Below are positions 5,970 to 8,586 of a stretch of DNA of 8,586 nt, in pieces (position 1 is the first letter of the stretch; each line of letters begins with the position of its first letter). The stretch is from Microcaldota archaeon (lineage in GTDB: Archaea; Micrarchaeota; Micrarchaeia; Micrarchaeales; Micrarchaeaceae). The DNA lies in assembly GCA_021819045.1 (NCBI GenBank), contig JAKASM010000008.1, forward strand, positions 1 to 8,586, written 5' to 3'. The notes beneath the pieces were generated by a model. The model did not search any database and was not told the origin of the DNA. It saw only the letters and a program-made list of their open reading frames with translations. The position numbers were made by a program, and so were the translations under genes.

Positions 5970-6388
5970 ACAAACCACAGTATTGATACGGTAATAAGCC
6001 CAGCTATCCACACGATTATTGTAAGATATGGGAATGCTTTATAAAATGGGCTTAGCGGGTGCTGCTCATATTTCGCTGCTATTTCCATGTACATCTTATT
6101 TAACCTGCCATGGACAAATCCTTTTGTAGCGATTATTGATAGCCCTTTGGATGTTTCGAATACCTGTGGCATGAAAAGCACCCAAACGAGTATGAATATT
6201 AGTTTTGATATTAATGATATGGTTTCTGATGGATAAAGATACTGCACTGCAAATACTACGGCCGCAATTATTGCAACGGGGATCAACATCCTGTAAAAAA
6301 GCATGTGGATATAGCTCTCTTTATAGAAATCCCATAGCCTAGATATTCTGGATTGCCCTCCCCTTAAGTCGTATGTCTCTTTTTCCAT
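5966..6388 (-). CDS. Three-helix membrane subunit, putative complex II anchor
   Basis: A 140-residue membrane protein encoded between the flavoprotein and iron-sulfur subunit genes, where SdhC/SdhD anchors usually lie. Helices are predicted at about 32-52, 59-77 and 119-139, with a long basic loop (78-118) likely on the cytoplasmic side and the C-terminus outside. The usual SdhC signatures (an Arg-Pro-Ser/Leu-Ser-Pro N-terminus, and a helix carrying a heme-ligating His) are not visible; the three histidines H28, H93 and H110 lie outside or at the edge of the helices. The role as anchor is inferred from position and topology rather than similarity. The gene starts 7 nt after the flavoprotein stop and ends in an ATGA overlap with the iron-sulfur subunit, whose own two N-terminal helices would complete a five-helix anchor. 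Confidence 0.75.
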   Translation of the reverse strand: MEKETYDLRGGQSRISRLWDFYKESYIHMLFYRMLIPVAIIAAVVFAVQYLYPSETISLISKLIFILVWVLFMPQVFETSKGLSIIATKGFVHGRLNKMYMEIAAKYEQHPLSPFYKAFPYLTIIVWIAGLITVSILWFV

Positions 6389-6395
6389 ATTTTCA

Positions 6396-8138
6396 CTAAT
6401 ATGTCCTGGGCTGCGGCTTCCATTTGGTTATCTTAACTGGGATGTATGCGAATTTTGGGCCACCCCTGGACAAAAATGCTATTGTGTGCTTCAGCCATTC
6501 TTTATCATTCCTCTCTTTATATTCTACTACTGAATGCGCGCCCCTGCTCTCCTTCCTTTTTATAGCGCCTGCTGTTGCAACCTCTGCTAGATCAATAAGG
6601 TTACTTATCTCAAGAGCGTCTCTTAGATTTGTATTAAATAATTTCCCCTTATCTTCTATCTTCATATTTGCTGCCTCTTCTTTCAACTTTTTTATCTTTT
6701 TAAGTGCTTGCTTCATCCCTTTTTGCGTGCGGAACACATACATGTGCTCTTCCATAACTCTCTGCATCTCTTCGCGTATACGGTACGGGCTGTGTTCTCC
6801 ATCCTTACCTATGAACCTGTTTAGGCGCTCATCTGCTTTGTATGCCATCTCTTTCAATATGGTTTGTGGCACATGGTTGCTTCCTGATGCAATCCTTGCA
6901 GCTTCGATGCCGACTATCCTGCCCCACACCGCGCATTGGCTCAGCGAATTGCTTCCAAGCCTATTAGACCCATGGACACTTACACATGCACATTCACCTG
7001 CTGCAAAAAGCCCATGCACATGCTCTTTTAGACTACGCTGCATTATCCTGCCATTTATATCCGTATGTATGCCGCCCATGGTAAAATGCGCTGCGGGTCT
7101 AACTGGAATAGGTTCTTCTGCTGGATCCAATCCTATGCTTTTCATTGTTATCTCGCGTATCATTGGAAGTCTGAAATCGAGCTTCTCCTTTCCCAGATGC
7201 CTAAGATCTAGGTCTACATACTTCATATCAGATCCTTTTTGGACAAGACCGTTGCCCTTGTTTATTTCTGTTATTATAGCCCTTGATACTATGTCTCTTG
7301 GAGCGAGTTCCATTTTCGACCTTGCATAATCCTTCATAAATCTTGTGCCTTTTGAGTTTCTTAGATATCCGCCTTCGCCTCTAGCGGCTTCTGTTATAAG
7401 TATGCCGCTTGGGACCAGCGCGGTAGGGTGAAATTGTATGAATTCCATGTCTTTAAGCGGGAGACCGGCTCTATATGCGAGTGCAATTCCATCTCCTGTG
7501 CTTGAATAAGAGGTTGTCGTGAAACCAAAAACCCTTGCATATCCGCCAGTTGCAATTATACATGCTTTGGTCCTGAATACCACGCGTTCTCCTGTAGATA
7601 AATCAAAACCATAAAGTCCTGCAACCCTATTCTTATCCAGCAACAGGTCAGTCATATAATATTCGTGAAATATTTTGATGTTGTCTAAACTTGTCAAATA
7701 GTCATATAGCGCCCGCATCATGAAAAAGCCGGTTTTGTCTGCTGCAAATGCGGTTCTTTTGACGCTCATGCCGCCGAATGCCCTGAATAGTATGTCACCA
7801 TTCTCCTCGCGAGTCCAAGGAACACCTATGTGCTCGAAAAAGCGTATCTCTTTTGGCGCATTCTTTACAAGGATCTCAACCGCATCCTGATCAGCTAGAT
7901 AATCCGATCCCTTTACAGTATCGAATGCGTGCAAATCGTATGAATCATTATTTTGGCCTGGATATAACACACCCGATATCCCGCCTTCTGCTGCAACAGA
8001 ATGGCTACGCATTGCATGCAATTTGCTTATTATTGCAATTCTAGTTCCTTTTTTTGAGGATTTGCTGGCATGTATTGCTGCAGACATGCCTGCAATTCCG
8101 CTTCCTATAATGACAATATCATAGTCAAATATCTCCAT
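6396..8138 (-). CDS. sdhA: Succinate dehydrogenase/fumarate reductase flavoprotein subunit
   Basis: The 580-residue flavoprotein interconverts succinate and fumarate on a covalently bound FAD. Visible are the Rossmann dinucleotide motif DIVIIGSGIAGMSAA (7-21); H46 in MRSHSVAAEGG, the residue that bonds FAD; QFHPTAL (235-241); the catalytic TEAARGEGG with R253 (249-257); HFTMGGIHTD with H351 (351-360); and GSNRLGSNSL with R393 (390-399). The C-terminal flavoprotein domain keeps SRGAHS (531-536) and the WLKHT motif. E51, five residues after the FAD histidine, is Glu as in E. coli FrdA, where SdhA has Gln, so the enzyme may favour fumarate reduction (frdA is an equally fair name). The length is typical. 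The start ATG lies 13 nt after the malic enzyme stop, without a strong Shine-Dalgarno motif. Confidence 0.96.
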   Translation of the reverse strand: MEIFDYDIVIIGSGIAGMSAAIHASKSSKKGTRIAIISKLHAMRSHSVAAEGGISGVLYPGQNNDSYDLHAFDTVKGSDYLADQDAVEILVKNAPKEIRFFEHIGVPWTREENGDILFRAFGGMSVKRTAFAADKTGFFMMRALYDYLTSLDNIKIFHEYYMTDLLLDKNRVAGLYGFDLSTGERVVFRTKACIIATGGYARVFGFTTTSYSSTGDGIALAYRAGLPLKDMEFIQFHPTALVPSGILITEAARGEGGYLRNSKGTRFMKDYARSKMELAPRDIVSRAIITEINKGNGLVQKGSDMKYVDLDLRHLGKEKLDFRLPMIREITMKSIGLDPAEEPIPVRPAAHFTMGGIHTDINGRIMQRSLKEHVHGLFAAGECACVSVHGSNRLGSNSLSQCAVWGRIVGIEAARIASGSNHVPQTILKEMAYKADERLNRFIGKDGEHSPYRIREEMQRVMEEHMYVFRTQKGMKQALKKIKKLKEEAANMKIEDKGKLFNTNLRDALEISNLIDLAEVATAGAIKRKESRGAHSVVEYKERNDKEWLKHTIAFLSRGGPKFAYIPVKITKWKPQPRTY

Positions 8139-8151
8139 AAAGCTCAGATGC

Positions 8152-8586
8152 TCATACTTTCTTGTTTAGCCTTTCGATCTGTTTTTCTATTTTATTGTAC
8201 CTTACCAACATTTTCCTTACCTCTGCTTTCATTTCCTTCCTGCTAATATTTTTCTGCGCTACACCATCTTTAGATGCTGCTTCGGATACTGCTATTGCAA
8301 CCTTGTATGCAAGGTTTATGTAATCCTTCTGTTTATCATATTTCGGTATTATATAGTCCTTCGAAAGGCTTGCTTTGTTTATGCTTGATGCTATAGCATC
8401 GCTAGCTGATATTATCATGTTTTTGGTTATTTTTGATGCCCTGCACGACAGTAGTCCTCTGAAAAAACCGGGGAATGCAACATAGTTGTTCACTTGGTTC
8501 GGCCTGTCACTCCTTCCTGTTGCAACTATTGCTGCACCTGCATCAAGGGCTTCCTCATACTCTATTTCGGGGTTGGGATTGGCTAA
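8152..8586 (-). CDS. Malic enzyme, C-terminal part (5' end outside window)
   Basis: The last 144 codons of an oxidative-decarboxylating malate dehydrogenase (malic enzyme), which converts malate to pyruvate and CO2 with NAD(P) reduction. The first visible residues, LANPNPEI, and the signature ATGRSDRPNQVNNYVAFPGFFRG (about 23-45) are diagnostic of the NAD-binding domain and C-terminal region of the bacterial/archaeal type. These are followed by the expected helices (RASKITKNMIISASDAIASS) and YIIPKYD. After the usual GVA-type ending, about 34 residues rich in Lys, Glu and Arg (RKEMKAEVRKMLVRYNKIEKQIERLNKKV) form a likely amphipathic or coiled-coil helix. An internal GTG at 8493 is not the start, since the frame and the homology run through it to the window edge. 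It is the most upstream visible gene of the dicarboxylate operon. Confidence 0.93.
   Translation of the reverse strand, partial: LANPNPEIEYEEALDAGAAIVATGRSDRPNQVNNYVAFPGFFRGLLSCRASKITKNMIISASDAIASSINKASLSKDYIIPKYDKQKDYINLAYKVAIAVSEAASKDGVAQKNISRKEMKAEVRKMLVRYNKIEKQIERLNKKV

Noticed and set aside
5966..6011. A frameshift joining the three-helix protein and the iron-sulfur subunit into one broken gene
   Set aside because: The junction is a clean ATGA overlap, the same arrangement as at the next junction (4974-4977), and the first protein ends naturally after its third helix. A real two-gene boundary is the simpler reading, although resequencing would settle it.
6424..7329. A 301-codon open frame on the plus strand, antisense to the flavoprotein gene
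   Set aside because: It lies wholly opposite a strongly conserved flavoprotein; its Ser/Leu/Ile/Pro-rich translation is what the complement of that gene gives, with no family motif and no ribosome-binding site.
1..8586. CRISPR arrays, insertion sequences, toxin-antitoxin pairs, tRNA genes or phage genes
   Set aside because: No spaced direct repeats, terminal inverted repeats with a transposase, tRNA T-loop/anticodon patterns or phage-like proteins were found; the genes are housekeeping or orphan.

Overview
The window reads as a compact archaeal chromosome segment, probably from a small-genome acidophile-type or DPANN lineage such as Micrarchaeota; the lineage is inference. The case for Archaea is a 248-residue PCNA-type sliding clamp in a genome with bacterial-style operons, TATA-like boxes roughly 25 nt before putative transcription starts (one placed for a leaderless mRNA), a GGTGAT ribosome-binding site, and short or overlapping gene junctions. 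There is no rRNA, tRNA, CRISPR array, insertion sequence or other mobile element, and no gene-free stretch longer than about 180 bases.

Layout, left to right. Positions 1-134 hold a candidate divergent promoter and a short open frame of doubtful status. A plus-strand orphan membrane protein (135-782) meets, tail to tail with an 8-bp overlap, a minus-strand pair: a DJ-1/PfpI-fold protein lacking its catalytic cysteine (1999-1478), followed after 13 nt by a SEC59-type CTP-dependent polyprenol kinase (1464-775). Next comes the sliding clamp on the minus strand, whose true start is a GTG at 2804. A 179-bp divergent region (2805-2983) separates it from a plus-strand orphan gene (2984-3580) with a highly acidic tract.

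The right-hand 5 kb is one minus-strand operon for C4-dicarboxylate metabolism, read from right to left: the end of an NAD(P)-linked malic enzyme (8586-8152), the flavoprotein of a succinate dehydrogenase/fumarate reductase (8138-6396), a three-helix membrane protein (6388-5966), the iron-sulfur subunit (5969-4974) and a class II fumarase/aspartase-family lyase (4977-3598). Junctions are +13, +7, ATGA overlap and ATGA overlap, so the genes are almost certainly co-transcribed, and two are probably translationally coupled. The products would link malate, pyruvate, fumarate (from malate or aspartate) and succinate to a membrane quinone pool.

The most unusual feature is the complex II membrane anchor. 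It appears to be split between the stand-alone three-helix protein and two transmembrane helices fused to the N-terminus of the iron-sulfur subunit, with no obvious heme-ligating histidines inside the helices. Several flavoprotein and iron-sulfur motifs look more like fumarate reductase than succinate dehydrogenase, and the lyase has more aspartase-like than fumarase-like signatures. Together these allow an aspartate-to-succinate electron sink as a testable hypothesis.
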